Below, one piece after another: positions 32,805-41,570 of a stretch of DNA of 44,459 bases. Under the pieces are notes generated by a model, which saw only the letters and a program-made list of their open reading frames with translations, did no database searches and had not been told where the DNA came from. Both the position numbers and the translations under genes were made by a program. Positions within the stretch are counted from its first letter, which is position 1. Each line of letters opens with the position of its first letter. The DNA comes from Chloroflexota bacterium. Lineage in GTDB: Bacteria; Chloroflexota; UBA11872; VXOZ01. The stretch is from assembly GCA_028874195.1 (NCBI GenBank), contig JAPPLM010000081.1:1-44459 (forward strand), read 5' to 3'.

Positions 32805-34610
32805 CTAATGAATAACGCTCTCCACGTACTCCAAGGACTGATGCCGGAAGTAGGTGTCATAGAGTTCAGCGTAGTGGCCGCCTGCGGCCAGCAGCATTTC
32901 GTGCGTGCCTTCTTCCAGGATGCGGCCGCTGTCCAGCACGAGGATGCGGTCGGCGCGCTGCACCGTGTATAAGCGGTGAGCAATGACGATAGACGTGCGG
33001 TCGCGCATGATGGCTTCGACGCCGTCTTGAATTTGGATTTCAGTGAAGGGATCCACGCTTGCCGTGGCCTCGTCCAGAATGAAGACGGCCGGATCGTGCA
33101 GCATGACGCGCGCCAAGGCCACGAGTTGCCGCTGGCCCATGGAGAGGCGTCCGCCGCGCTCCCCAACGTCCGTATCCAGCCCATTGGGCAAGTCGGCCAG
33201 CCAATTACCTCCCGCAATATGCTCCACCGCGCGCAGCACATCCGCCTCTTTGGCGTCAGGCCTGCCGTAGCGGATATTCTCACCCACGGTGCCGCTGAAG
33301 AGGAACGGCGATTGCGGCACGATGCCAATCTGACGGCGGTACGATGGCAGGTTGAATGCGCGGATGTCACGACCGTCGACGAGCAGTTGCCCCTCCTGAA
33401 ACTCATAAAAGCGCGCCACAAGACGCACGATGCTCGTCTTGCCGGAGCCGGTGTGCCCAACCAAGGCAACGGACTCACCCGGAGGTATCGTCAAGCTGAA
33501 GTCCGGCAGCACCGTCTCCGTCGGTTGGTAGCTGAAACGCACGTCCCTAAATTCAAATCCGCCTTGCAGGTCGTCCGCGGGAGCGTCGCCCGTCTGCACC
33601 ACGCGCGGCTCAGCATCGATCAGACCGAACACCCGCTCGCTGGCGGAAAGGCCGTTTTGGAACTGGCTCCAGAACGAGGCGATTTGGGTCAGCGGAAACC
33701 AGAAGAACATGAGCGCCTGGATGAAGAGATACCAATCGCCCACGGACATCGCGCCCGACGCGGTGTTCAAGCCCCCGAAGTAAACGACGATAGCCGTGCC
33801 TATGCCGGCGGTGGCGTTGAAAACGGGGAAGAAGGTATTGAGCACGATGCCTTGCCGAAAGTTCACCCGGTATGCCTGCCGGTTGATCCGCACAAAGTCG
33901 TCGTGTACTGCCTTTTCTTGGCGAAATACCTTAGCGACGGCGATGCCGCTGATGGACTCCTCGATGTGCGCGTTTACCTGCGCCATGATACGCCGCGAGT
34001 GCAGCGAGGTCTCCCGCGCAATGCGCCTGAACACGAGCGAGATCGCCGCCACGAAAGGCGCCATCGCTATCGTAATCAGCCCGAGTTGCCAGTTGATCAC
34101 AAGCAGAACACAGCCCATCAGTACTACCAGCATCACCTGGCTGATGAGATTCATGGTCAGGGAGACCGTCTCGGCGAAGCCGTCGGTGTCCGAGGAGACG
34201 CGGCTGACGAGTTTGCCGGTCGGCTGATCGTCGAAGAACGAGAGGTCGTGCCCCATAGTGGCATTGAAGGCATCCTCCCGAATCTGGAGCGTCACGTTGC
34301 CAATGGCTACGGCGCTGAGCCACTGGCGCAGGAAGTTGAGGCCCCAGGATACGCTGCTCAACACCAGAATAGCGATGACGAGCAACACCATTATCTGGGT
34401 AGCGGGATTAGCGACTACCAAGTCGATGCCGCGAGATATGAGGATCGGCACCGCCGTATCTGTAAGCGCGCCTGCAAAGATGGCAATCGCTACCAGGAGC
34501 ATGGGGCGTGCTTGCGGACGAAAGTACGTGATGATGCGGCGCAGCAGCGCGCGATCGCTATACTCGCGATCGTACGCGTCTGCGTCCAAGCCGTCCATCA
34601 CAAAGCCCAT
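32805..34610 (-). CDS. ABC exporter half-transporter with degenerate signature motif
   Basis: A 601-aa type I exporter. Six membrane helices (about 35-320) are followed by a nucleotide-binding domain: Walker A GHTGSGKT, Walker B 'VFILDEATASVD' with the catalytic Glu, and H-loop 'IVIAHRLYTV'. The signature reads LSMGQ rather than LSGGQ. It is the downstream member of a same-strand pair with 34865-36667. The 34865 protein has the opposite defect, so together they should form one active and one degenerate ATP site. Efflux of lipids or drugs is likely. Confidence 0.93.
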   Translation of the reverse strand: MGFVMDGLDADAYDREYSDRALLRRIITYFRPQARPMLLVAIAIFAGALTDTAVPILISRGIDLVVANPATQIMVLLVIAILVLSSVSWGLNFLRQWLSAVAIGNVTLQIREDAFNATMGHDLSFFDDQPTGKLVSRVSSDTDGFAETVSLTMNLISQVMLVVLMGCVLLVINWQLGLITIAMAPFVAAISLVFRRIARETSLHSRRIMAQVNAHIEESISGIAVAKVFRQEKAVHDDFVRINRQAYRVNFRQGIVLNTFFPVFNATAGIGTAIVVYFGGLNTASGAMSVGDWYLFIQALMFFWFPLTQIASFWSQFQNGLSASERVFGLIDAEPRVVQTGDAPADDLQGGFEFRDVRFSYQPTETVLPDFSLTIPPGESVALVGHTGSGKTSIVRLVARFYEFQEGQLLVDGRDIRAFNLPSYRRQIGIVPQSPFLFSGTVGENIRYGRPDAKEADVLRAVEHIAGGNWLADLPNGLDTDVGERGGRLSMGQRQLVALARVMLHDPAVFILDEATASVDPFTEIQIQDGVEAIMRDRTSIVIAHRLYTVQRADRILVLDSGRILEEGTHEMLLAAGGHYAELYDTYFRHQSLEYVESVIH

Positions 34611-34706
34611 TTAATCAGTCCTCGTTCGGTGTGTGCGGTGCCGGACATCCTGTAGCGCGGGGGCTTGTCCTCCGCTCATGACCCCTCGCACGCCGCACAG
34701 CCAAGA

Positions 34707-34734
34707 TGGATTCCCGCTTTCGCGGGAATGACGG
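34707..34734 (+). repeat. Short hairpin repeat
   Basis: ATTCCCGC-TTTC-GCGGGAAT (34710-34729) is a perfect hairpin with 8-base arms in the gap between the two exporter genes. The unit is of a kind found dispersed in many genomes. No T-run follows. The rest of the 254-base gap holds no gene. Confidence 0.75.
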
Positions 34735-34864
34735 ACGACGCGCCCCTCACATTATCCGCTACATTCGCTCATTTGCACGCCTTCTTCAACATACAAATGA
34801 CGGATAGCGGTATCGCTGCTCCACGTCTTATGCACGACTCTTCGTGCCAGATGCAGTTCATCTT

Positions 34865-36667
34865 CTATTCCCCCACAAGGGTCGCCGGCAGCGCAGCCGT
34901 GTAGCGCTCGTCCCGGTGGGCGAAGATGTTGCGGTAGGCCGGGCTGCGCGCCATGAGTTCATCGTGCGTGCCTTGATCCTCCAGTTCGCCGCCGCGCAGC
35001 ACGAGGATGCGGTCGGCCCAGCGGATTTGCGAAAGACGGTGGGTAATCAAGAACGTCGTCCTGCCGTGCAGGATGTTGCGCAAGGCGCGTTGAATCTGGT
35101 CTTCCGTCGCGCTGTCGATGGCGCTGGTCGAATCATCCAGCACTAGAATGCGCGGGTCTGCCAGGAACGCGCGGGCGATGGCGATGCGTTGGCGCTGCCC
35201 GCCGGAGAGCGTCACGCCGCGCTCGCCGACCACCGTATCGTACCCATCCTTGAAGCTCATGATGAAGTCGTGGGCCTGCGCCTGTTTCGCAACCGCCTCA
35301 ATCTCTTCCCGGTTCACCGGTCGGCGCACGCCAAAGGCGATGTTCTCCGCCAACGTGCGCGAAAAGAGGAAGACATCTTGGTCTATCGTGGCAATTTGCG
35401 AGCGCAGCGATTCCATCGACCACACCCGCACGTCTACGCCGTCGATGAGCACGCGCCCATCTGAAACCTCGTAGATGCGGTTGATCAAGCGGGTGAGGGT
35501 GGATTTCCCCGATCCGGTCTGGCCCACAATCGCGATCGTTTCGCCCGGCTTGGCCTGAAAGCTGATGTTCTTAAGGGTATTGGCGCCGTGGTAGGCAAAC
35601 GAGACGTTGTCGAAAACGACCTCACCCTCGATCCGCTGCTCAATACCGGCCCGGTTCTCGTCGATCTCAGTCTCCGCGTTCAGGATAGCGAGGATACGCT
35701 CTGCTCCGGCGGTGCCGAGCTTGACGAGAGAGAACGCAAATATGGAAACAAATGTGGGGAAGCGCAGCATAGCCAAGAACCCCATGAACGTAATCACCTG
35801 CCCGATTGTCAAAGCGCCATTCGTGTAGAGATAGAGCGAATGTGCAAGGCCCAGCGCCAAACAGAACGAAAACATGAGCAACGGCAGGTAGAGCGCCTGA
35901 ATCTTGCCCTGCTTGACAAAGAGATCACGGTAGTCTTCCGCTTTGACGCGAAAACGGTTATGTTCCTGTTCTTCCTGGGCATTCGACTTCACCACTTCAA
36001 TGCCGGCAATCGACTCGGTAAGGGTAGCGTTGAGCGCGCCAAATTGCGCGCGGAGCGCGCCCGCGACCGGCGTTAACCGTCGCAAGTACCCACGCAGTGC
36101 AATGAGGAAGAGGATGAGGAAGAGAACGGGTATCGGCAGGAGGTCTACACTCAGGAAAATGCCTATGGCGGCAATCGGGGCCACCATGTTGACGAGCCAC
36201 TCCGATAGCAGGAGCAGACCGGGGTTGACCATATAGTTGAGCTGCTTCACGTCGTTGGTGGCGCGCGCCATGATGTCGCCGACCCGCTGTTGGCCGTGGT
36301 AGGTCTGGCTCTTGCCCAGCAAGTTAACGTAAAGTTCGTCGCGCACGTCGCGTTCCATGCGCAGCGCCACAATCTCTGCCGTGTAGTTCGCCAGCAATTG
36401 CAGCGCGCCTCTGAGCACGCTGATACCGAGAATAGCCAGGCCAAAACCCAGGAGCACACTGGCCTCGGCATTTGCTTGCGCCACGGCGTCGAAAGCATCC
36501 CCCATCAACTTCGGCACCTGCACCGCCGCCACCACGACACCGGCCCGAAAGAGCGTGCCGACCACCACGTGCATGGGGTAGCGCATGGCGTGACTGACGA
36601 GCCACCGCCAGACGGAAGACCGGTCATAGGTGTATTCGGATTCGGGCGTAAACTCGCGATTGTTCAC
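34865..36667 (-). CDS. ABC exporter half-transporter with non-catalytic Walker B (Asp for Glu)
   Basis: A 600-aa type I exporter with six membrane helices and a nucleotide-binding domain: Walker A GQTGSGKS, canonical signature LSGGQ, Walker B 'ILVLDDSTSAID', H-loop 'FLITHRLSQI'. The usual catalytic Glu after the Walker B Asp is Asp, as in the degenerate half of TM287/288- and BmrCD-like heterodimers. ATG at 36667. The gene lies upstream of 32805-34610 on the same strand with a 254-base gap, and is divergent from the lipoprotein gene. Confidence 0.94.
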   Translation of the reverse strand: MNNREFTPESEYTYDRSSVWRWLVSHAMRYPMHVVVGTLFRAGVVVAAVQVPKLMGDAFDAVAQANAEASVLLGFGLAILGISVLRGALQLLANYTAEIVALRMERDVRDELYVNLLGKSQTYHGQQRVGDIMARATNDVKQLNYMVNPGLLLLSEWLVNMVAPIAAIGIFLSVDLLPIPVLFLILFLIALRGYLRRLTPVAGALRAQFGALNATLTESIAGIEVVKSNAQEEQEHNRFRVKAEDYRDLFVKQGKIQALYLPLLMFSFCLALGLAHSLYLYTNGALTIGQVITFMGFLAMLRFPTFVSIFAFSLVKLGTAGAERILAILNAETEIDENRAGIEQRIEGEVVFDNVSFAYHGANTLKNISFQAKPGETIAIVGQTGSGKSTLTRLINRIYEVSDGRVLIDGVDVRVWSMESLRSQIATIDQDVFLFSRTLAENIAFGVRRPVNREEIEAVAKQAQAHDFIMSFKDGYDTVVGERGVTLSGGQRQRIAIARAFLADPRILVLDDSTSAIDSATEDQIQRALRNILHGRTTFLITHRLSQIRWADRILVLRGGELEDQGTHDELMARSPAYRNIFAHRDERYTAALPATLVGE

Positions 36668-36716
36668 CTGAGACTCCGGGGAATGCCAAGCAACCCTGTC
36701 ACTTCACTATAGCATT

Positions 36717-36738
36717 CCAAATACCATGCGATATTTGG
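36717..36738. promoter_or_regulatory. Inverted repeat between divergent genes, possible operator
   Basis: CCAAATA-CCATGCGA-TATTTGG has perfect 7-base arms, 50 bases upstream of the exporter start and in the divergent gap to the lipoprotein gene. It is the shape of a dimeric repressor site. No regulator gene is nearby. Confidence 0.4.
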
Positions 36739-36879
36739 TCTACGCTGTTCGCCTATTCTGATGCCCCAAGTTGAACGCGCTTAGGTAATTGAAGCATGAA
36801 ACCGCGGCTAGGCACTTGTTCAATTGCGCACAATATAGGAACATTAGACTGTAGAATGTATTACACGCGAAGGATGGGA

Positions 36880-37467
36880 ATGGGGAGTGCCGTGAAGATT
36901 TGGGATGTGCCAAGCCGTTGGCCGCAAGCCTGGCAAGTGCTGCTTGGTCTGCTGATGTGTGCGATCGCGCTGGGCGGATGTATCGCGCAACCGCAAGGTG
37001 TCGTCATCAACACCAAGCCTACCCCCACACCCACGCCGATTGTGGGCGACCCAAACAACCCAATGATCATCGAGGTCACGTTAGCGGATAACACCGTGCC
37101 GCCTGAGGGCGTCGGCATTGTCTGGGTCAATCGGAGTGAAGGCTGGGCGCCGTATGAGAGCCCGGGCGACGGACGCTTGCCGCCGGACGAGTACAGCATT
37201 CAGATCTTCATCGATGACAAGCGTATTGGCGTTGTTTGGCCGGATGAGACCGGAGGGTTGGGCCCGCGACCGCTTGCCGTGCCGCAAAACGTCTGGGGAT
37301 TTGAACTGGGTCAACACACCTTGAAATTCGTCCAACAGGGGCCGGAAGTCTGGCGGGAGTCGGCGCCAATCATCATCGTCGTAACGGAAAACTTCAAGCC
37401 CACGCCGACAGTTCCCCCAACCGCCACACCAGAACCACCGCCCACACCTTCGCCGAGACCGTCGTAG
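36880..37467 (+). CDS. Lipoprotein of unknown function
   Basis: A 195-aa protein. The hydrophobic signal 'VLLGLLMCAIALGGC' ends in a lipobox. A short Thr-Pro spacer, a beta-rich domain of about 110 residues ('NNPMIIEVTLADNTVPPEGV' to 'PIIIVVTENF'), and a Thr-Pro-rich tail follow. Frames open further upstream, but the ATG at 36880 has GAAGG six bases before it and gives a normal signal length. The nucleotidyltransferase fusion gene starts three bases after its stop. I do not recognise the domain. Confidence 0.75.
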   Translation: MGSAVKIWDVPSRWPQAWQVLLGLLMCAIALGGCIAQPQGVVINTKPTPTPTPIVGDPNNPMIIEVTLADNTVPPEGVGIVWVNRSEGWAPYESPGDGRLPPDEYSIQIFIDDKRIGVVWPDETGGLGPRPLAVPQNVWGFELGQHTLKFVQQGPEVWRESAPIIIVVTENFKPTPTVPPTATPEPPPTPSPRPS

Positions 37468-37470
37468 CCT

Positions 37471-38727
37471 ATGTCAGAGTCAGTGGACGCTGATATCGGT
37501 GTAGTGCTGCTGGCCGCGGGTGAGTCGCAGCGCATGGCGATTTCGTCGAAAACGACGTCTCCGAAGGCGCTGCTGCCGTGGTTCGGGCGTCCGTTGATCC
37601 AGTACCAGCTTGAACAGCTTGCGGCAGTCGCCCCCGCGCACATTGCTCTTGTCACCGGCTTTCATGCCGAGCGCGTAGCGCCGTATGTCAACACTGTGGC
37701 CGGGGTCTATGTTGTGCAGAATCCGGACCCCGCGCGCGGAAGATCATCCTCCATCGTGCACGGTGTGCAGTCTCTTCCCGATACGCTATCTGCTTTCGCC
37801 ATAGTCAATGTGGACCAGCCCTGCACCGCCTCGATTCTCACACAACTCATCGCTGCAAGCGCCACAGGAAGCAAGCTGATTACGCTTCCCCGCTACCGGG
37901 GAAAACGGGGGCATCCTCCGCTCTTCGCAAACGCCCTGCGGAGTGCATTGCTGCGCGTGCGCGAGGAGACCCAGGGCCTGAAAGCGGTCACCCGCTCCCA
38001 CCGCGCAGACACGGCGTACGTGGACATAGACGACCCCAGCGTCGTGTGGAACCTCAACACTCATGCCGACTATGAGCGAGCACAGCAACAGCACATCCTG
38101 CTTGCTACCACGAATAGCGCTAAGACCGAGCATCTTGCCTGGCTACTCGAGGACGTGCCGCTGCGGCGTCTCACGCTGGCAGAAGCGAACCTCAGCCAGG
38201 TTTCCCCGCCGCCCGAGACTCACACAACACTGCAAGCCATAGCCGAGAGCAAAGCGCTCGCGTGGTCGCGGGCCTTTGGCGGGCTGGCGATCGCCTCAGA
38301 CGGCGGCATTGCTATCCCGGCGTTAGGCGACGCCTGGGAAGAGCGGCTCACGGCCCGCTTTGCGGGCAGCCACGCCACAGACCAGCAACGCGTAGAGGCG
38401 CTGCTGGCGTTGCTGCGGCCTCACAAGGGTAATGAGAGGCGCGCGTACTTCCGCGAATGTGTGTCCCTGGCAAACAACGGAACTCTCTTACAGTCATGGA
38501 GCGCCGAAAGCACGCCGGGCATGATCACCGCATCCTACCGACCGGAGCAGCTTGTCCCAGGATTCTGGCTGCTCACGTTGTGGTGCGACCCCCAAACCGG
38601 CAGACGCTTTGGCGGGCTTGCGCCTGATGATCCGGCGTACCTGGACGGCGCTTGGGGCCGCATCAAGCCCAAGGTCCAGCAGTTCCTCAAAAGCTACGTC
38701 GAGCGTACCCTTAACCCGGCAACCTGA
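37471..38727 (+). CDS. Fusion of MobA/MocA-like nucleotidyltransferase and HAM1/RdgB-like domain
   Basis: A 418-aa two-domain protein. Residues 8-205 form an NTP_transf_3 domain: 'LLAAGESQRM' (13-22), K32 and 'NVDQP' (D115), with 'GHPPLF' as in MocA molybdenum-cofactor cytidylyltransferases. Residues 208-415 resemble non-canonical purine NTP pyrophosphatases: 'ILLATTNSAKTEHL' and 'IASDGGIAIPAL', matching the family's ATxNxxK and ADDSGLxVdAL. The first Asp of that acidic pair is Ser here, so activity is uncertain. It is coupled to the lipoprotein gene (three bases) and overlaps mutY convergently by 17 bases. Confidence 0.82.
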   Translation: MSESVDADIGVVLLAAGESQRMAISSKTTSPKALLPWFGRPLIQYQLEQLAAVAPAHIALVTGFHAERVAPYVNTVAGVYVVQNPDPARGRSSSIVHGVQSLPDTLSAFAIVNVDQPCTASILTQLIAASATGSKLITLPRYRGKRGHPPLFANALRSALLRVREETQGLKAVTRSHRADTAYVDIDDPSVVWNLNTHADYERAQQQHILLATTNSAKTEHLAWLLEDVPLRRLTLAEANLSQVSPPPETHTTLQAIAESKALAWSRAFGGLAIASDGGIAIPALGDAWEERLTARFAGSHATDQQRVEALLALLRPHKGNERRAYFRECVSLANNGTLLQSWSAESTPGMITASYRPEQLVPGFWLLTLWCDPQTGRRFGGLAPDDPAYLDGAWGRIKPKVQQFLKSYVERTLNPAT

Positions 38728-39724
38728 CCGCAGCGCCGGACCACGAATCTTGATCACCGGCGATCACCACCAACCCATCGCGCTCGAGGTCCTGCACCAA
38801 TCCCCACAGCCATGCTACGGACACGTCTTCATCAGCCTGCGTTCTAACGTAGGAGACGAGCGCTTCAAAGGAAAGAGCGCCGCTCCGCGGAGAGTCGCGC
38901 AACGCAGCGATGATGCGTCCCCGGTAGTACCGTCGCGAGCCGCTGAATTTGCCCTGGCCCTTTGGACGTAGCGAAGGCAAGTCTGTGACTTGTGTTGCCC
39001 GCCGCGCCTGACACCAGGTAAAAAACGGACAGCGCGGGCACTCCGGCTGGCGCGAAGTGCAGACGGTTGAACCAAGGTCCATGAGCGCCTGGTTCCAGCG
39101 CGCGGAGCGACCGTCCGGCACGAGGCCATCGGCCAACGCCTGTACCTGCCGCTCCGTCGGTCCTCTTTCCCCAAACAGCGCTTGGAGTTCATCGCGGAAC
39201 ACGCGGCCGAGCACGCGCCGCACGTTGGTGTCCACCACCGCAACCGGCGCGTTGTTCACAAAGCTCAACAGCGCCCGTGCCGTATATGCGCCAATTCCGG
39301 GAAGCCGTAGCAACTCCCGCAAGCACATCGGAAATTTGCCGCCATGCTCCCGCACGACAGCCTGCGCGGCACGGTGCAGGTGGACGGCGCGACGGTTATA
39401 GCCAAGCCCGGCCCAGAGGCGGATAACGTCCGCCAAGGGCGCCGCTGCGAGCCGCCGGATGGTGGGATATTCTGCGAGGAAGGCATGATACTTCGGAATG
39501 ACACGCTCGACCTGGGTCTGCTGCAACATCATCTCTGAGAGAAAGACGCGGTAGGGACTCTTCGAATTGCGCCACGGCAGCGTACGACGATGCGCGCGGT
39601 ACCACCCGAGTAGCGCGCGCTGAACAGCCTGCAACGTCTCACCCCGTTCCACGCGCATGGTGCCGTCGGGTGAGAGCAACCACGTGTCGTCGCCTTGTTG
39701 TTCGCATTGACGTTGAGATTGCAT
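38711..39724 (-). CDS. mutY: A/G-specific adenine glycosylase
   Basis: A 337-aa DNA-repair enzyme that removes A paired with 8-oxoguanine. 'FLSEMMLQQTQV' gives catalytic E64, the helix-hairpin-helix LPGIGAYTA is at 141-149, and D165 ('VVDTNV') is catalytic. The 4Fe-4S cluster has C222, C229, C232 and C238 (C-x6-C-x2-C-x5-C). The C terminus is a short winged-helix-like domain rather than the usual MutT-like 8-oxoG-reading domain. ATG at 39724; M23 at 39658 is an alternative nearer the conserved start. Confidence 0.94.
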   Translation of the reverse strand: MQSQRQCEQQGDDTWLLSPDGTMRVERGETLQAVQRALLGWYRAHRRTLPWRNSKSPYRVFLSEMMLQQTQVERVIPKYHAFLAEYPTIRRLAAAPLADVIRLWAGLGYNRRAVHLHRAAQAVVREHGGKFPMCLRELLRLPGIGAYTARALLSFVNNAPVAVVDTNVRRVLGRVFRDELQALFGERGPTERQVQALADGLVPDGRSARWNQALMDLGSTVCTSRQPECPRCPFFTWCQARRATQVTDLPSLRPKGQGKFSGSRRYYRGRIIAALRDSPRSGALSFEALVSYVRTQADEDVSVAWLWGLVQDLERDGLVVIAGDQDSWSGAAVRLPG

Positions 39725-39759
39725 ACGCCAAGTGAATTACTCTTCAGTAAGGGCCGCTT

Positions 39760-39778
39760 CTACACTCCGCCAGTGTAG
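39760..39778. promoter_or_regulatory. Short perfect hairpin between mutY and radical SAM gene
   Basis: CTACACT-CCGCC-AGTGTAG has perfect 7-base arms in the 112-base divergent gap. It could be an operator or a 5'-leader hairpin. No T-run follows. Confidence 0.35.
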
Positions 39779-39836
39779 GACACCCCTCTCAGAACCATAG
39801 ATTTAGCGTTGCCGGAAGCAGCGGTTCAGGACGAGT

Positions 39837-40733
39837 ATGCCACAGGCGCTCTATGAGGAAGTGGAATGCAAGACCGCACTCACACGGGTGCGGGGCATGG
39901 CGTTTGGCTGGAGCCTCAATCCCTACCGGGGGTGTACCCACGGCTGCCACTACTGTTTCGCCCGCAGCACGCACTTCTACTATGATCTCAATGCCGACGA
40001 AGAGTTCTCTTCGATCATCTTCGTCAAAAAGAACATAGCCGAGGTGCTGCGCTTGGAACTCTCGTCGCCGCGCTGGCGGCGTCACCGCGTCGTCATGGGC
40101 ACGGCCACGGACCCCTATCAGCCGATTGAAGGCAAGTACCGTCTGAGCCGCGCCGTTCTCGAGGCCTTCCTCGCCTTCCGCACGCCGGTGTCCATCATCA
40201 CCAAGTCGTCTCTTGTCGTGCGCGACGCGGACATTCTAGCCGAAATTGCGCAGCGTCTCGGGTGTACCGTGAACTTCAGCATCACTACGCTTGATCGCAC
40301 ACTGTGGCGGCAACTTGAACCGGGCACGGCCCCGCCGCTGCAGCGGCTGCGTTCAATGCAGCGGCTCGTCGCCGTCGGTGTACACGCCGGGGTGCTCCTC
40401 GCTCCCATCATACCGGGTATAACCGCGACGAAAGAGAACCTGGAAGTGGTGGCGCGCGCCGCCGCCGATCATGACGCCTGCTTCCTGGGCACGAACATGC
40501 TCAACTTGGGTATCGGCGTAAAAGAGCATTTCTTGAAATTCCTCCAGCGTGAGTATCCCTGGCTTCTGGGCGCCTATCGGCAGCTCTACCCCGGCCGCTA
40601 CGCGCCCAAGAGCTATGCCGAACCAATTCACGATTATGTAAATCTACTACAGCAGCGCTACGCCCTCAACCGGCGGGAACTCACACACTCGCCTGTGCCC
40701 GAACCGCAGCAGCTATCCTTAAGCAACTTCTAG
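39837..40733 (+). CDS. Rv2578c-like (SPL-type) radical SAM protein
   Basis: A 298-aa radical SAM enzyme. 'NPYRGCTHGCHYCFARSTHF' holds the 4Fe-4S cysteines C33, C37 and C40 (CxxxCxxC), followed by the 'GTATDPYQPIE' pattern typical of this spore-photoproduct-lyase-like subfamily. Its substrate is unknown; the family is found widely in bacteria including actinobacteria. ATG at 39837 with AGGA upstream. It is divergent from mutY, so a DNA-repair link is possible but unproven. Confidence 0.92.
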   Translation: MPQALYEEVECKTALTRVRGMAFGWSLNPYRGCTHGCHYCFARSTHFYYDLNADEEFSSIIFVKKNIAEVLRLELSSPRWRRHRVVMGTATDPYQPIEGKYRLSRAVLEAFLAFRTPVSIITKSSLVVRDADILAEIAQRLGCTVNFSITTLDRTLWRQLEPGTAPPLQRLRSMQRLVAVGVHAGVLLAPIIPGITATKENLEVVARAAADHDACFLGTNMLNLGIGVKEHFLKFLQREYPWLLGAYRQLYPGRYAPKSYAEPIHDYVNLLQQRYALNRRELTHSPVPEPQQLSLSNF

Positions 40734-40904
40734 AAGCTTGCGCCTGCTCGTCAGCGTCCGACAAGAGTCATTGCGTGGGGCTTGCAATCCACCACGGTTC
40801 AGGAACGGTAGACAATGCGCGCGAGAATGCCTTCAGTGTTTTTCCACAGTTTGCAGGTACTGCCTAAGCAAGACTGGATCAGAGTCTCATCCCAACTGAA
40901 TTGG

Positions 40905-41020
40905 CAATTTTTTAATAATGAAATAGAATTCTATGCTAGAATAGCCAATTTACTGTTTATAAGAAAAGAATACTATTCTATACTATAAATATTTGTTTGT
41001 ATCTAGCTGAAGTCAGAAGG
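40905..41020 (+). promoter_or_regulatory. A+T-rich promoter/operator region of the 50-aa gene
   Basis: The gap 40734-41027 contains no gene. Its second half is far more A+T rich than the surrounding DNA. TTTATA (40956-40961) and TATACT (40979-40984) are 17 bases apart and could be -35/-10 boxes. ATTCTA-TGC-TAGAAT (40928-40942) is a perfect inverted repeat and TAGAAT also repeats directly at 40924 and 40937, giving a likely operator. Confidence 0.5.
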
Positions 41021-41027
41021 AGCTAAC

Positions 41028-41180
41028 ATGGGTAAACAGAGTGATCTCGACAACCACGCCGATCAGCTAAACCCGAACAACGACGCCTTTTGGGAATCGC
41101 GCGGCTGGGATGAACGACCGGACGACTGGGAGGATCGCGCAGAAGACGACAACACACTTCCGGAGGGTGACGAAAACTAG
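41028..41180 (+). CDS. 50-aa acidic small protein of unknown function
   Basis: A short frame: MGKQSDLDNHADQLNPNND, continuing 'FWESRGWDERPDDW' and an acidic tail. By count it has 17 Asp/Glu, 4 Lys/Arg and 3 Trp in 50 residues, with no membrane or signal segment. The ATG at 41028 is preceded by AGAAGGAG at seven bases, one of the best ribosome binding sites in the window, and an A+T-rich promoter region lies just upstream. The 'HADQLNPNN' core looks like a conserved small-protein motif, but I cannot name the family. Highly charged proteins of this kind can be stress proteins or DNA mimics; neither is shown. Confidence 0.72.
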   Translation: MGKQSDLDNHADQLNPNNDAFWESRGWDERPDDWEDRAEDDNTLPEGDEN

Positions 41181-41291
41181 CGGGGAACTCCCTGGCTCAG
41201 CAAGCGGGGGCACGTATCGCAACTAGCAGTCTTGGGCTTGGGTAGGCCAAGCAAGATACGTGACCGTCTCTAGGTCTGAGCCAACTCCCAA

Positions 41292-41372
41292 CTGTCATCC
41301 TGAGAAGCCCTTCGGAAAGCCTGTCTTGAGCCTGCCGAAAGGCTCAGAATAGACTCCGCGACGAAGAATCTA
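41292..41372 (+). repeat. Remnant of dispersed repeat
   Basis: 'TGTCATCCTGAG', 'GAGCCTGCCGAAAGGCTCAG' and 'GACGAAGAATC' are pieces of repeat units related to the family at 66, 2755 and 8869. The GAGCC-TGCCGAAA-GGCTC core is a hairpin. The rest of the 390-base gap before the FN3 gene has no gene I can support. Confidence 0.6.
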
Positions 41373-41570
41373 GAATCGGGAGCTGCTTAGATTCCTCCCC
41401 GTGCAAAGCGCGGGGCTGCTGCCCGCTCGAAATGGCATGAACCGCTGCCCTGCCAAGACTGCAAGCCTATATCTACTAATTTCCTCTCTTGCTATGTTTG
41501 CAAGGGCGCGCGCCTGTGATAATTTGTTCTCGTTTGTCGACACAGCAACTCAGCATGAGCCCGTTTCTTG

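Noticed and set aside
32976-34655. A 559-codon plus-strand frame opposite the ABC exporter gene
   Set aside because: Its translation is rich in His, Arg and Asp with no domain, and the minus strand has all ABC motifs.
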